This document shows, piece after piece, positions 17,364-26,638 of a stretch of 64,000 bases of DNA. Within the stretch, counting starts at the first letter, position 1; each line of letters opens with the position of its first letter. The notes under the pieces were generated by a model. It made no database searches. It had not been told where the DNA came from and worked only from the letters and a program-made list of their open reading frames with translations. A program made the translations under genes and the position numbers. Location: assembly GCA_012103605.1 (NCBI GenBank), contig WLWL01000002.1, positions 1 to 64,000 on the forward strand. Reading direction: 5' to 3'. The stretch comes from Candidatus Nanopelagicales bacterium. Its GTDB lineage: Bacteria; Actinomycetota; Actinomycetes; S36-B12.

Positions 17364-18362
17364 CTACGGGCGTGGGTTCGGCGACTTCGTCAGGCTCGGA
17401 TCGCTCATGACGAGATCCCCGAGGGCGTAATCGATCGCACTCATGACGTCGTCGGGCAGAGTGATGCCTGCGGCCTTGACGTTTTCGTCGATTTGCTCGG
17501 GCCGAGAGGCGCCGATGATCGCCGCGGCCACGTTGGGGTTCGTGAGCACCCAGGCGATAGCCAACTGCGACAAGGTGAGATCCATGTCGCGGGCGATGGG
17601 GGCGAGTCGCTGAACCGCATGAAGGACGTCATCCCGCATCCAACGTTCGATCATCGATGCACCTTCACCCCCGGACGCGCGCGACCCCGCTGGCGGTTGC
17701 TGCCCCGGTTCGTACTTTCCGGTGAGAACCCCCTGCGCCATCGGCGACCACACGATTTGCCCGATGCCCAGTTCCTCGCATGCTGGAACCACCTCCGCTT
17801 CGATCACTCGGTAGAGCATTGAGTATTGCGGCTGGTTGCTGATGATCCGGTCGAAGCCCATGTCTGCGGCGATCCGCGTGGCTTCGCGAATCTCATCCGC
17901 TGTCCACTCCGACACCCCAACGTAGAGCACCTTGCCCTGACGAACGAGATCATCGAAGGCACGCAAGGTCTCCTCGAGCGGAGTGCTGTAGTCGTACCGG
18001 TGTGCTTGGTAGAGGTCGACGTAGTCGGTCTGCAGCCGTCGAAGCGAGGCCTCGCAGGACTCCATGATGTGTTTGCGAGACAGGCCACGATCGTTCACAC
18101 CCGCTCCGGTGGGCCAGTAGACCTTCGTGAAGATCTCCACTCCTTCGCGTCGTTGGCCGCGAAGTGCTGCACCCATGACCTCTTCGGCACGGGTGCCGGC
18201 ATAGACGTCCGCGGTGTCGAACGTCGTGATTCCTGCATCGAGAGCCGCATGAATCGTCGCGTGCGCGGTGGTGTCGTCCACCTGCGAGCCGTGCGTAATC
18301 CAGTTGCCGTATGTCAGGGCGCTGATCTTCAGCCCACTGCGCCCGAGGTGCCGAAATTCCAT
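17364..18362 (-). CDS. Aldo/keto reductase, Shaker beta-subunit-like group
   Basis: A 332-residue NADPH-dependent TIM-barrel reductase. The catalytic tetrad is visible as Asp and Tyr in FDTADVYAG, Lys in IFTKVYWPTG and His in YQAHRYD. The C-terminal cofactor motif is GASRPEQIDENV. The sequence RHLGRSGLKISALTYGNWITHG is typical of the YghZ/Kv-beta branch. Substrate unknown, often aldehydes. ATG 18362 is chosen because TAGGGT ends eight nucleotides upstream. It is divergent from the enoyl-CoA hydratase gene. Confidence 0.9.
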   Translation of the reverse strand: MEFRHLGRSGLKISALTYGNWITHGSQVDDTTAHATIHAALDAGITTFDTADVYAGTRAEEVMGAALRGQRREGVEIFTKVYWPTGAGVNDRGLSRKHIMESCEASLRRLQTDYVDLYQAHRYDYSTPLEETLRAFDDLVRQGKVLYVGVSEWTADEIREATRIAADMGFDRIISNQPQYSMLYRVIEAEVVPACEELGIGQIVWSPMAQGVLTGKYEPGQQPPAGSRASGGEGASMIERWMRDDVLHAVQRLAPIARDMDLTLSQLAIAWVLTNPNVAAAIIGASRPEQIDENVKAAGITLPDDVMSAIDYALGDLVMSDPSLTKSPNPRP

Positions 18363-18523
18363 GACCACAAACCCTAGTGCGCACGGGTTCTCACCCGAAC
18401 GGCTGCGACGGGAGATGACGAGGGATGACGAGAGAGTCGGTGAATCCGACCGAGGGCTACGCTCACAGTCCGAACGTCCGGTTCGATCAAGCGGTACGTC
18501 ACGTCGTAAGTGAGGGGTGTCCG

Positions 18524-19315
18524 ATGGCAGATGTCGATGGTGAGTTCGTGAGCGTGAGCGTTGAGTCGGACGTCGCGACGATCACGCTGCAGCGTCCACC
18601 CATGAATGCACTAGATGCCACCGTGCAAGAAGAGATCCGGCAGGCGGCTGAGGTGGTGTCCGAGGACGGGTCGATCGGCGCCGTCATCGTGTATGGCGGC
18701 CCGAAAGTCTTCGCCGCGGGAGCAGATATCGCCGAGATGTCGACGATGGGCTACGTCGACATGGTGCACCGCTCGCGTGGTCTTCGCAGCGCCTTTTCGA
18801 CTGTCGCCCAGATCCCTCAGCCGACCATCGCGGCGATCACCGGGTACGCCCTCGGAGGTGGCCTGGAGTTGGCTATGTGTTGCGACTTTCGGGTCGCTGG
18901 CGACAACGCGAAAGTCGGCCAACCCGAGATCGCCCTTGGCATCATTCCGGGCGCAGGTGGAACCCAGCGCCTGCCGCGCCTCATCGGACCCGCCCGTGCC
19001 AAGGATCTCGTCTTCAGTGGTCGATTCGTGGGGGCGGACGAAGCGCTCGCGATCGGTCTTGTCGACCGGGTGTGTGCCCCGGATGACGTTTACTCCGAAG
19101 CGTTGACCTGGGCGAAGGCTCTCGCGAAGGGGCCGCGAATTGCCTTGCAGGCAGCGAAGGCGGCTATCGATGCGGGACTCGACGTGGATTTGGATACGGG
19201 ACTGCAGATCGAACGAGTGCAGTTCGCGGCACTGTTCGCCACCGACGACCAGAGAATCGGCATGGAGTCTTTCCTGGAGAACGGACCCGGCAAAGCAGAG
19301 TTCACCGGTCGCTAA
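18524..19315 (+). CDS. Enoyl-CoA hydratase/isomerase
   Basis: A 263-residue crotonase-fold protein. The oxyanion-hole segment is FAAGADIAEM; both catalytic glutamates are present, in ALGGGLELAM and GQPEIALGIIPGAGGTQRLPRL. It hydrates trans-2-enoyl-CoA in fatty-acid breakdown. The track ORF opens 33 codons earlier, but ATG 18524 follows GAGGGG and starts the conserved sequence. Its place before a methyltransferase resembles echA17 (Rv3039c) next to Rv3038c in M. tuberculosis, part of the synteny with the MGLP region. Confidence 0.9.
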   Translation: MADVDGEFVSVSVESDVATITLQRPPMNALDATVQEEIRQAAEVVSEDGSIGAVIVYGGPKVFAAGADIAEMSTMGYVDMVHRSRGLRSAFSTVAQIPQPTIAAITGYALGGGLELAMCCDFRVAGDNAKVGQPEIALGIIPGAGGTQRLPRLIGPARAKDLVFSGRFVGADEALAIGLVDRVCAPDDVYSEALTWAKALAKGPRIALQAAKAAIDAGLDVDLDTGLQIERVQFAALFATDDQRIGMESFLENGPGKAEFTGR

Positions 19316-19332
19316 GGACGGCGGCCGACGAG

Positions 19333-20313
19333 ATGACGAATGACATGGGCGACGCCGTGAGTGACGCTGTTAGCGATGCGGCGCCGTCGGTGGACGCTCT
19401 GGACGCTGCCTGGAGTGATCCGAAGTTGGCCAATGTCGTCTACCACGACTGGGAAGCGGCAACCTATGACGACAAGTGGAGCATTTCGTACGACGAACGG
19501 TGTATCGAGTACGCGCGAGATATCTTCGATCGCCTCGTCGGCGATCAGATGCACCTGCCCGCGGAGACCGCACTCGAGATCGGCGGCGGTACCGGATTCT
19601 TTCTGCTGAACCTGATGCAATCCGGTGTGGCGACGTCGGGGACCGTGACCGACATTTCCCAGGGAATGGTTGATCAGGCGGTACGTAACGCGGAGCAGTT
19701 GGGTCTGCAGGTCTCAGGACAGGTCGCTGATGTGGAAGAACTGCCTTTCGATGATTCGTCTTTCGACCTCGTCGTCGGTCACGCCTTTCTCCATCACATC
19801 CCCGACGTCGATCAGGCGCTGCGGGAGATCATGCGTGTGCTACGCCCGGGCGGGCGTTTCGTTGTGTGCGGCGAGCCGACCCGCAAGGGGGACTTTGTTG
19901 CCCGTCGTTTGTCCCGGCTCACGTGGCGGTCTGCACGTTTCGCTGCTGCCCTGCCGCTGATCCCGAACAACTGGGCGAAGTCGTCCGAGGAACTCGAACT
20001 ATCGTCACGCGAAGAGGCGTTGGAGGCGATCGTGGACCTGCATACGTTCGATCCGGAGCGTCTTGCAGCGGCCTGCATGACTGCGGGGGCGGTGGATGTT
20101 CGTACCTGCATGGAGGAGTTGACGGCCGCGTGGTTCGGGTGGCCGGTGCGCACCTTCGAGGCAGCGGTGAAGCCGGGTGTGCTCGGTTGGTCGTGGGCGA
20201 ACTTCGCCTACCGAGGATGGCAGCGATTGAACGCTCTCGACCGTCACGTCCTCGCCGCCGTCGTCCCTGACGGGTTCTTCTACAACGTAGGTGTGACCGG
20301 GGTGAAGCCGTAG
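19333..20313 (+). CDS. SAM-dependent methyltransferase (class I)
   Basis: A 326-residue Rossmann methyltransferase. Motif I is TALEIGGGTGFFLLNL, motif II TVTDISQGMVDQA, the acidic DVEELPFDDSSFDLVVGHAFLHHI follows, and MRVLRPGGRFVVCGEP is the post-motif. A long C-terminal region (about residues 210-326) includes KSSEELELSSREEALEAI. Substrate unknown. It overlaps the following GT4 gene by 1 nt, so co-transcription is likely, and it occupies a position comparable to Rv3037c/Rv3038c. A sugar or lipid acceptor is therefore plausible but not shown. The N-terminus has a DAVSDAVSDA repeat. Confidence 0.82.
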   Translation: MTNDMGDAVSDAVSDAAPSVDALDAAWSDPKLANVVYHDWEAATYDDKWSISYDERCIEYARDIFDRLVGDQMHLPAETALEIGGGTGFFLLNLMQSGVATSGTVTDISQGMVDQAVRNAEQLGLQVSGQVADVEELPFDDSSFDLVVGHAFLHHIPDVDQALREIMRVLRPGGRFVVCGEPTRKGDFVARRLSRLTWRSARFAAALPLIPNNWAKSSEELELSSREEALEAIVDLHTFDPERLAAACMTAGAVDVRTCMEELTAAWFGWPVRTFEAAVKPGVLGWSWANFAYRGWQRLNALDRHVLAAVVPDGFFYNVGVTGVKP

Positions 20314-21590
20314 TGCGTATTTGTCATCTGTCGTGGGAGTTCCCCCCTGTTGTGTACGGGGGCCTAGGGCGTCACGTCCATGCCGTGGCAACCCAGCAGG
20401 CGAGGGATGGCCACGACGTAACGGTGATCTCGCACGTCGGGTTGACCGCAGACGATGCCACCGCCGAGGAAATCGACGAGGTGGTGGAGGGGGTGAGGGT
20501 CATTCGTGTTGCTCGAGATGCCCCGTTCGTTCCCTTCGATGCGGAGACGCTCATGGGTTGGGTCTCGGGACTGGAATCAGCGATGACCCGACGGGCTTTG
20601 CACCTGGATCGAACCTGGAAGCCAGACGTTGTGCACGCTCATGACTGGCTCACCGCTCGCGCCGCCGCCACGGTGACCGAAGAGATCGGTGTTCCGTGGG
20701 TGCACACCATTCATGCGACCGAGGCCGGTCGCCATCAAGGGTGGTTGCCCAACGGCCTGTCTCGCACCATTCATAGCGTCGAACAATGGTCGGTGGATCA
20801 CGCAGATCGGATCTTGGTGTGCAGCAGGCACATGAAGTGGGAAGTGGAGCGCCTGTTCGGCATGTCGGATGTGGCGGTGATCCCGAACGGCATCGATTCG
20901 CCGCCCCCTCTCGTCGATACGACTGCTGCCGCATCCATCGTCACGCAGCAGGGGCGCCCGCTCATCGTCCACACGGGACGCTTGGAGTGGGAGAAGGGTG
21001 CACACACGGTGATCGAAGCGATGCCGTTCATCCGCCGCGCCTTTCCTGAGGCTCACCTCGTGGTTGCGGGGCGCGGATCCCAGCAGGAGGCTCTGAAAGA
21101 ACTGGCCCACGACAAAGACGTTGCATCGCGAGTGGATTTCACCGGCTGGCTGCCGGATGCCCAACTACGGGCGCTGGTGCGAGACGCTGACGTCGCCGTC
21201 GTTCCATCCATCTACGAACCGTTCGGCATCGTTGCGCTCGAAGCCGCCGTTCTGGGAACGCCAGTCGTCACGTCGAGGGCGGGTGGCCTCGCGGAATTTG
21301 TGGATAACGATCGGCACGGTTGGTCCTTCGACGCAGGCAACGCACGCGAACTCGGCGATGCGGTTATCTCGTGTGTCAACGACGCTGCAGAATCACGTGC
21401 GCGAGCGGATCGAGCCCAAAGTCATGTGCTCGCCGAGCACGGATGGGCGTCCATCACCGAGCGCATCGTGGACGAGTACCGGGCCACTCAGGCGAAGGTC
21501 AATACCCGGGGCAGCGGTGCGCGAAAAGCGGTCGGGGCGTGGGCGGACGATGTCGAAATCAACGGAAACCTGTTATTCGATGTCCAGTGA
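20313..21590 (+). CDS. GT4 glycosyltransferase, Rv3032-like alpha-1,4-glucosyltransferase
   Basis: A 425-residue GT-B enzyme. The N-terminus MRICHLSWEFPPVVYGGLGRH and the stretches VVHAHDWL and TIHATEAGRH are very like M. tuberculosis Rv3032, as I remember it, which elongates methylglucose lipopolysaccharide. The C-terminal domain has GRLEWEKG and the donor-binding EPFGIVALEAAVLGTPVV, whose Glu residues are the E-x7-E motif of GT4 enzymes. Starts with GTG overlapping the methyltransferase stop. With GH57 and two methyltransferases nearby, a role in a methylated alpha-glucan is likely. Confidence 0.86.
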   Translation: MRICHLSWEFPPVVYGGLGRHVHAVATQQARDGHDVTVISHVGLTADDATAEEIDEVVEGVRVIRVARDAPFVPFDAETLMGWVSGLESAMTRRALHLDRTWKPDVVHAHDWLTARAAATVTEEIGVPWVHTIHATEAGRHQGWLPNGLSRTIHSVEQWSVDHADRILVCSRHMKWEVERLFGMSDVAVIPNGIDSPPPLVDTTAAASIVTQQGRPLIVHTGRLEWEKGAHTVIEAMPFIRRAFPEAHLVVAGRGSQQEALKELAHDKDVASRVDFTGWLPDAQLRALVRDADVAVVPSIYEPFGIVALEAAVLGTPVVTSRAGGLAEFVDNDRHGWSFDAGNARELGDAVISCVNDAAESRARADRAQSHVLAEHGWASITERIVDEYRATQAKVNTRGSGARKAVGAWADDVEINGNLLFDVQ

Positions 21591-22383
21591 GATGGCGAAC
21601 GACGTGCCCGACAACGACGTACCCGACAACGACGCATCCGGCCCCACGGCCGAGCCGGTGCGGGAAGACCTAGCCGCGGTCGAGCCGTGGCGATGGTGGG
21701 GATGGGCGACACTGCGATGGATCATCGACAAGCGAGCTGTCAGTCCCTGGTATCTCATCCGGTACGTGAGGTTCCTGCGGGTGGTGGTGTTTACCCGCGG
21801 GGTGACATTCACCGGCCCCGTTTTTCTCGGCCGAGGTGCGCGTTTCGAAGTTCGACACCGCGTCGGTCGGGTCATTCTCGGTCGTTGGGTGCATCTAGGA
21901 AGCGGCACGGTGGTTCGGTGCCACGAGGGGACGCTGCGCATCGGTGACAAATGCGTCTTCGGTCAGAACAACACGATCAACTGTCACCTCGACGTCGAGA
22001 TCGGTGAGGAATGCATCGTTGCGGACTCGGTGTACGTCGGGGACTTCGATCACCGAATGGACGTGACCGACGCGCCCATTCGCTCGCAAGGGCTCGTGAA
22101 GAGCCCGGTCACCATCGGCCCGGACGTGTGGCTGGGTGTGAAGTCGACCATTCTTCGCGGAAGTGTCCTCGGCCGTGGGTGCGTGGTGGGAGCGCACGCG
22201 CTGGTGCGGGGCGACGTTCCCGAATTTTCCATTGTCGGTGGAGTCCCGGCTCGCGTCATCGCCGATCGTCGCGTGCGGGAGGCGCAGTCAGAACAGGTAC
22301 GCCGGGATGTGGCGGACATGGCGCGCAAGGCTCGCGAAGCAACACGCGATCGAATTCACCTACGGGACACCAATCCCGTGTGA
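21580..22383 (+). CDS. Hexapeptide-repeat acyltransferase (left-handed beta helix)
   Basis: About 267 residues. An N-terminal amphipathic region (WATLRWIIDKRAVSPWYLIRYVRFLRVVVF) precedes hexapeptide coils: ILGRWVHLGSGTVVRC, LRIGDKCVFGQNNTINCH, VEIGEECIVADSVYVGD, ending SIVGGVPARVIADRRVREA. The catalytic His is probably in VGDFDHRMD. It likely transfers an acetyl or other acyl group to a sugar; Rv3034c fills this place in the mycobacterial MGLP region. ATG 21580 overlaps the GT4 stop; ATG 21592 is an alternative start. The start region has a 15-bp repeat (DVPDN twice). The 3' end overlaps the convergent GH57 gene by 24 bp. Confidence 0.8.
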   Translation: MSSEMANDVPDNDVPDNDASGPTAEPVREDLAAVEPWRWWGWATLRWIIDKRAVSPWYLIRYVRFLRVVVFTRGVTFTGPVFLGRGARFEVRHRVGRVILGRWVHLGSGTVVRCHEGTLRIGDKCVFGQNNTINCHLDVEIGEECIVADSVYVGDFDHRMDVTDAPIRSQGLVKSPVTIGPDVWLGVKSTILRGSVLGRGCVVGAHALVRGDVPEFSIVGGVPARVIADRRVREAQSEQVRRDVADMARKAREATRDRIHLRDTNPV

Positions 22384-23886
22384 CTCGGGATGCCACGTTC
22401 GGGAGTCCAGGAACGGCAAGCGAGTGTCACGCGTGGGGATCTGCGATTGCCCGGGTTCGTGGCCGGCGCTGTGGAGGAGTTCGGCTACCCGCTGAAAATG
22501 CCCGTTGGCTCGATTGCGGGCGTAGTCGGCCGCAGAGTCTTTGGTGATCATGAATGCCCAGTCGCTGGCGAGGGCAAGAAACGTTTCGGTCGCAAGAGCG
22601 TCCCCGAAGTGATCGCGACCGGTGCGGTGTGAACGATGGTGAGATGCCAGGTAGTCACAGACCGCGTTTTGGATAGTGCGGCCGCGCATGTGGAGCTCGC
22701 CCGCTTCGCCTTCTTCCCACACACCGAAGTTCTTACCGCTTCCCCAACTTCCGCTCGGAAGTTCGATTGGTGGGCTGTCCGCGGCCCGGGAACGCTCTCG
22801 AGACAGGGTGGTGAGCTGGATCCCAGCCTCTGGCACTTTGTCCAACAGGCGCGCAAGGAACGCGGGGCCCTCGTGCCACCAATGTCCGAAGAGTTCGGTG
22901 TCGTAGGCAGCGACGATGACCGGATCAGGGGTGGGGCTGTTGAGCATGATCGTTCGAGCAGCGGAGATGAAGTCATCCACATCGCGGTCGATGCTCGCCG
23001 CGGTGGCGTGAGGTTCGTACGGATCCTTGGCATCGGATTGTTTGTCCGTCACTCGGTACGACCGCATTCCCCAGGCGTGATCGAATGAGTGGAAGTCGAG
23101 GTACCAAGGATCCCCGGGGTAGCCACTGTCGGGGGACCACACTCGATAGGTGAGCTCGAGATCGCGACCGAAAGCCACCACGTCGGTATCGCCGATTCGG
23201 TGCGCCTGGTGCAACGGTGCGCCGGCGCGTTGCAGCGTCGGCCCGTCGACCATGAAATGGCTGACTCCATGGCGTGCGTAGAACTGCTCGAGCCCCGGGC
23301 GGTATGCGCACTCCGGGGCCCACATCCCGGTGGGCCGGTGGCCCACCCGAGCGGTCGTGTCCGCGAGCCCGGCCTGCAGCGAGAGGTCGATGAGCGGATC
23401 CGACAGGTGCGGCGTGAAGGCGTGGGTGAGTGGCCCGCCGAGGAGTTCGATGACCCCCGAGTCGACCAACGGTCGAAGGGCGGCGGATCCGCCCGCGGAC
23501 CAGTGCTCGTCGAGTTCGTGTGCTGCAGTGATGGCGAGTTGGTAATTGCGCTGAGCGTCGCGGGCCGCTGACTTGTCGGCTGTCCGAGAGGCTTCGAGCG
23601 CCTTGCCACTGGCACGCGTGTGCCAGTCCGCGATCCAACGAGCCTGCTCGTGGACCGAGGTCCGGTCGTCCCATTGGGCGGCGAGAACTGGAGTCACGCC
23701 GAGGGTGAGTTGATCCGTCAAGCCGCGTTCGGCTCGCTCCCTAAGGAGCGCGAACATCGGGAGGTACGCGTGCGCCCAGGCTTGGCGAAGCCACTCCTCA
23801 CCGACAGGCCAGGTGCCGTAGCCGAGAACCCACGGCATGTGGGTGTGCAGAACTATCGCTAATCGGCCGACGGTAGGTGTGGTCAC
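22360..23886 (-). CDS. GH57 alpha-glucan branching-type glycoside hydrolase, Rv3031-like
   Basis: A 508-residue GH57 enzyme. Conserved regions are HTHMPWVLGYGTWPVGEEWL, the nucleophile Glu in GMWAPECAYRPGLE, the acid/base Asp in AYDTELFGHWWHEGP, and a C-terminal helical domain (QNAVCDYLASHHRSH, ASDWAFMITKDSAADYA). These match bacterial GH57 1,4-alpha-glucan branching enzymes including Rv3031. Role: introduces or trims alpha-1,6 branches in a glucan made by the neighbouring GT4. It is followed 9 bp after its start, on the same strand, by the upstream methyltransferase gene. Confidence 0.9.
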   Translation of the reverse strand: MTTPTVGRLAIVLHTHMPWVLGYGTWPVGEEWLRQAWAHAYLPMFALLRERAERGLTDQLTLGVTPVLAAQWDDRTSVHEQARWIADWHTRASGKALEASRTADKSAARDAQRNYQLAITAAHELDEHWSAGGSAALRPLVDSGVIELLGGPLTHAFTPHLSDPLIDLSLQAGLADTTARVGHRPTGMWAPECAYRPGLEQFYARHGVSHFMVDGPTLQRAGAPLHQAHRIGDTDVVAFGRDLELTYRVWSPDSGYPGDPWYLDFHSFDHAWGMRSYRVTDKQSDAKDPYEPHATAASIDRDVDDFISAARTIMLNSPTPDPVIVAAYDTELFGHWWHEGPAFLARLLDKVPEAGIQLTTLSRERSRAADSPPIELPSGSWGSGKNFGVWEEGEAGELHMRGRTIQNAVCDYLASHHRSHRTGRDHFGDALATETFLALASDWAFMITKDSAADYARNRANGHFQRVAELLHSAGHEPGQSQIPTRDTRLPFLDSRTWHPESHGIGVP

Positions 23887-23895
23887 CGCAGAGCC

Positions 23896-24714
23896 TCACC
23901 ACACGGCGATGAGGTCATGTGCTGACTCATCGTCGTCATCGATGGGTGTGACGGTGAAATCGTTGTGCGTCACCGAGGTCGCGTACGCCAGTGCCTCGGT
24001 GTCGAGTTCGATCAGTCGCTCCGGGAGAGAGCCGTGGACTTTCTCCCACTTTCTGAGCCGTTGCCCGTGGTGAAGGCCATACATCACGGGGCTGCGGTGT
24101 CCGGGTTGATGCTCGACTGCTTGTGCGAGCAGAGACCTCAACTCTGCGTCGTCGAATTCACGCACGTGGAAGGGGTTGACCGGAGATGCCCCGGGAGGCA
24201 GGCCCGGCGAGTGCACAGGGCGGTTGGGTGTGCTGACGATCACGGGGCCTCGAGTGCACCGATCCAGTTCGCGAAGGAATGCCAGGGGATCCCAGATGTG
24301 TTCGATCACCTGCAGCGAGATCGATGCATCAAAGGACTCATCCTGAAATGGCAGGGCAACGAGATTCCCCACGAGGGCGCTGACGTGCGGATAGGTCCCA
24401 CGCACGTGACCCATCGTCTGCACATCCAGATCGATGGCCACGACGGTGGCATCGGGGATCGTTGAACGCAGGTATTCGGAGCCGTACCCCTCGCCGGACC
24501 CGGCGTCCAGAAGGATTGATCCGCCGGATCGCATGCTGGGGGGATGGTGGCTGACCGATGAGGACACCGTCGCCGACGCCCAGTGGTAGCAGGCCTCATG
24601 CCGAGCGAACCAGTAGTTCTCAGAGGGGATTCCGGGCCAGGTGCGCTCCCCGGTGAGCACAGCTTCGGCGGCCGGATCGCCGAAATCTGGCGGGCCAGGG
24701 GGCACATCGAGCAC
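23896..24714 (-). CDS. SAM-dependent methyltransferase, Rv3030-like
   Basis: A 272-residue methyltransferase. The N-terminal signature LTGERTWPGIPSENYWFARHE resembles Rv3030 of the mycobacterial MGLP cluster. The SAM-binding motif is ILLDAGSGEGYGSEYL, with VVAIDLD and SLQVIEHIWDPLAFL following. Probably O-methylates glucose units of the alpha-glucan. It is first in a two-gene operon with GH57. The ATG lies at the left side of the etf promoter region and is divergent from it. Regiospecificity cannot be deduced. Confidence 0.82.
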   Translation of the reverse strand: MLDVPPGPPDFGDPAAEAVLTGERTWPGIPSENYWFARHEACYHWASATVSSSVSHHPPSMRSGGSILLDAGSGEGYGSEYLRSTIPDATVVAIDLDVQTMGHVRGTYPHVSALVGNLVALPFQDESFDASISLQVIEHIWDPLAFLRELDRCTRGPVIVSTPNRPVHSPGLPPGASPVNPFHVREFDDAELRSLLAQAVEHQPGHRSPVMYGLHHGQRLRKWEKVHGSLPERLIELDTEALAYATSVTHNDFTVTPIDDDDESAHDLIAVW

Positions 24715-24765
24715 GGGGCGACCCTAGTCGCGAAGGCGACTCTCAGGAGGAGTCCCTGAGGCTAA

Positions 24766-24788
24766 GTTACTCGCGAGTAACATATACT
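24766..24788 (+). promoter_or_regulatory. etfBA promoter with palindromic operator
   Basis: GTTACTCGCGAGTAAC (24766-24781) is a perfect 16-bp palindrome abutting a consensus-like -10 TATACT (24783-24788). The position would block polymerase, as expected for a TetR-family repressor of acyl-CoA metabolism. The regulator is not in the window. A leader of about 60 nt precedes etfB. Confidence 0.72.
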
Positions 24789-24855
24789 GGAGAAGTTGCG
24801 CGACCACGAGAAACAGCCATCATCGGCCGTGGAAGGACAGGGAGAGGTATCCACG

Positions 24856-25635
24856 ATGAAGATCGCCGTTTGTGTAAAGCAAGTCCCGGACACATGGGCT
24901 GAAAAGACGCTGTCCGCTGAGGACTCAACTCTGGATCGGGCGGCCGCCGATGGCGTATTGAACGAGCTCGATGAGTACGCCGTGGAAGAGGCGTTGCAGC
25001 TCGCGGAGGCGCACGGAGGCGAAGTGACGGTTGTCTCGATGGGGCCGGAGAGGGCTGCCGAGACCGTGCGCAAAGCACTGTCGATGGGTGCAGATGCCGG
25101 AATTCACGTTGTCGATGACTCTCTGCACGGGTCCGATGCCATCGCGACATCTGCGGTGCTGGCGGCGGCGCTGGAAGGTAAGGAGTTCGATCTGATCGTC
25201 TTCGGATCGGAGTCCACCGACGCTCGTATGAGTGTTATCCCGGCCATGGTCGCCGAGCGCCTGGGCATCGCCCAGCTCACCTTCGCCCAACGGGTGTCGG
25301 TTTCCGGGTCGGACGTGACCATCGAGCGGGTCACCGACTACGGGTTCGACACCGTCACAGGTTCGACCCCCGCCGTCATCAGTGTCGTCGAGAAGATCAA
25401 CGAACCGCGGTATCCGTCGTTCAAGGGAATCATGGCCGCCAAGAAGAAGCCGGTGGAGGCCGTCACCGTTGCCGATCTCGGGCTCGAAGCAGCCACTGTT
25501 GGACAGGCCGCAGCCTGGTCCGCGGTTCAAGATTTCGCTGCTCGCCCACCGAAGCCAGCGGGAACCGTCGTGACGGACGAGGGTGACGGTGGCTCCCGTA
25601 TCGCGACTTACCTGACCGAGCAGAAGTTCATCTAG
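24856..25635 (+). CDS. etfB: Electron transfer flavoprotein beta subunit
   Basis: A 259-residue ETF-beta, starting MKIAVCVKQVPDTWAEKTLS, with NELDEYAVEEALQL and the AMP-binding region FGSESTDARMSVIPAMVAERLG; EPRYPSFKGIMAAKKKPVE is the recognition-loop sequence that docks on acyl-CoA dehydrogenases. It carries electrons from acyl-CoA dehydrogenases to ETF:quinone oxidoreductase. The track ORF begins 20 codons early; ATG 24856 follows GGGAGAGG. Controlled by the palindromic operator upstream. Order etfB-etfA-cysteine desulfurase-mnmA equals the mycobacterial Rv3029c-Rv3024c block. Confidence 0.95.
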   Translation: MKIAVCVKQVPDTWAEKTLSAEDSTLDRAAADGVLNELDEYAVEEALQLAEAHGGEVTVVSMGPERAAETVRKALSMGADAGIHVVDDSLHGSDAIATSAVLAAALEGKEFDLIVFGSESTDARMSVIPAMVAERLGIAQLTFAQRVSVSGSDVTIERVTDYGFDTVTGSTPAVISVVEKINEPRYPSFKGIMAAKKKPVEAVTVADLGLEAATVGQAAAWSAVQDFAARPPKPAGTVVTDEGDGGSRIATYLTEQKFI

Positions 25636-25648
25636 AAGGGATGCCGAC

Positions 25649-26608
25649 ATGACAACAGTTCTCGTCCTAGCAGAGCGCGACTCTTCCAACGGCACAGTGA
25701 AGAAGACGACGCTGGAGTTGTTGACCTTGGCCCGACGCCTCGGGGAACCCCAGGTGGTGTGGTTCGGCGACCAGGGATCCGAGGCCGCTTCGGTTCTCGG
25801 GGAGTACGGCGCGAGCGCCGTCCACGTCGTCGGCGGCCAAGACATGGCCGACCACCCCGTCGTTCCGATAGTGGATGTTCTCCAGGCTCTCGTCACTGAA
25901 CTCGACGCGACGGCTGTGCTCGTCCCCTCGTCGGCCGACGGGAAAGAAGCCGCGGGTCGGCTCGCTGTGCGGATCGGCAGCGGTGTCATCACCGACGCGG
26001 TGGATATCAGCGAGGCCGGTGTTGCCAGGCAGAGTGTGTTCGGTGGCAGCACGGTCGTGCATTCCACGGTGACGCACGGCATTGGCATCTACACGGTGCG
26101 CCCGAACTCGGTGGCCCCGGAATCGGCTCCCACCACCTGTTCCGTCATTGATGTCGACTCAACTGTCAGCGAAGCCGCCAAAACCGCTCGCGTGGTCGAG
26201 CGCACGGTGGCCGGCAAAGGCGGTCGTCCCGAGTTGACCGAAGCAGCTGTGGTTGTTTCCGGCGGTCGGGGTGTGGGCGGATCTGAAGGCTTTGAGGTGA
26301 TCGAGAAGCTGGCCGATTCGCTCGGAGCGGCCGTGGGTGCTTCACGGGCGGCGACGGATGCCGGTTGGTACCCGCATCAGTATCAGGTCGGCCAGACGGG
26401 CAAGACCGTCTCCCCGCAGCTCTACATCGCCAACGGAATTTCGGGCGCGATCCAGCATCGCGCCGGCATGCAGACCTCCAAGGTGGTCGTCGTGGTGAAC
26501 AAGGACGCCGAAGCACCGCTGTTTGAGCTTGCTGACTTCGGTGTGGTCGGGGACCTCTTCGAGGTTGTCCCTCAATTGACCGACGAGATCGACAGCCGCT
26601 CGAACTGA
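25649..26608 (+). CDS. etfA: Electron transfer flavoprotein alpha subunit
   Basis: A 319-residue ETF-alpha. The N-terminal domain (about 1-180) contains [22 protein letters not shown]; the C-terminal FAD domain has [41 protein letters not shown] and [17 protein letters not shown]. These are the standard FAD-binding motifs. It forms a heterodimer with EtfB. The gene starts 13 nt after etfB with AGAAGGGA as ribosome site, so both are on one transcript. Confidence 0.95.
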   Translation: MTTVLVLAERDSSNGTVKKTTLELLTLARRLGEPQVVWFGDQGSEAASVLGEYGASAVHVVGGQDMADHPVVPIVDVLQALVTELDATAVLVPSSADGKEAAGRLAVRIGSGVITDAVDISEAGVARQSVFGGSTVVHSTVTHGIGIYTVRPNSVAPESAPTTCSVIDVDSTVSEAAKTARVVERTVAGKGGRPELTEAAVVVSGGRGVGGSEGFEVIEKLADSLGAAVGASRAATDAGWYPHQYQVGQTGKTVSPQLYIANGISGAIQHRAGMQTSKVVVVVNKDAEAPLFELADFGVVGDLFEVVPQLTDEIDSRSN

Positions 26609-26638
26609 TCGGTCGCTGTTCCTGGCTACCATCGGATG

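Noticed and set aside
24925-26088. Minus-strand ORF of 387 codons
   Set aside because: Antisense to etfB and etfA across their junction, with no motif and low-complexity composition.
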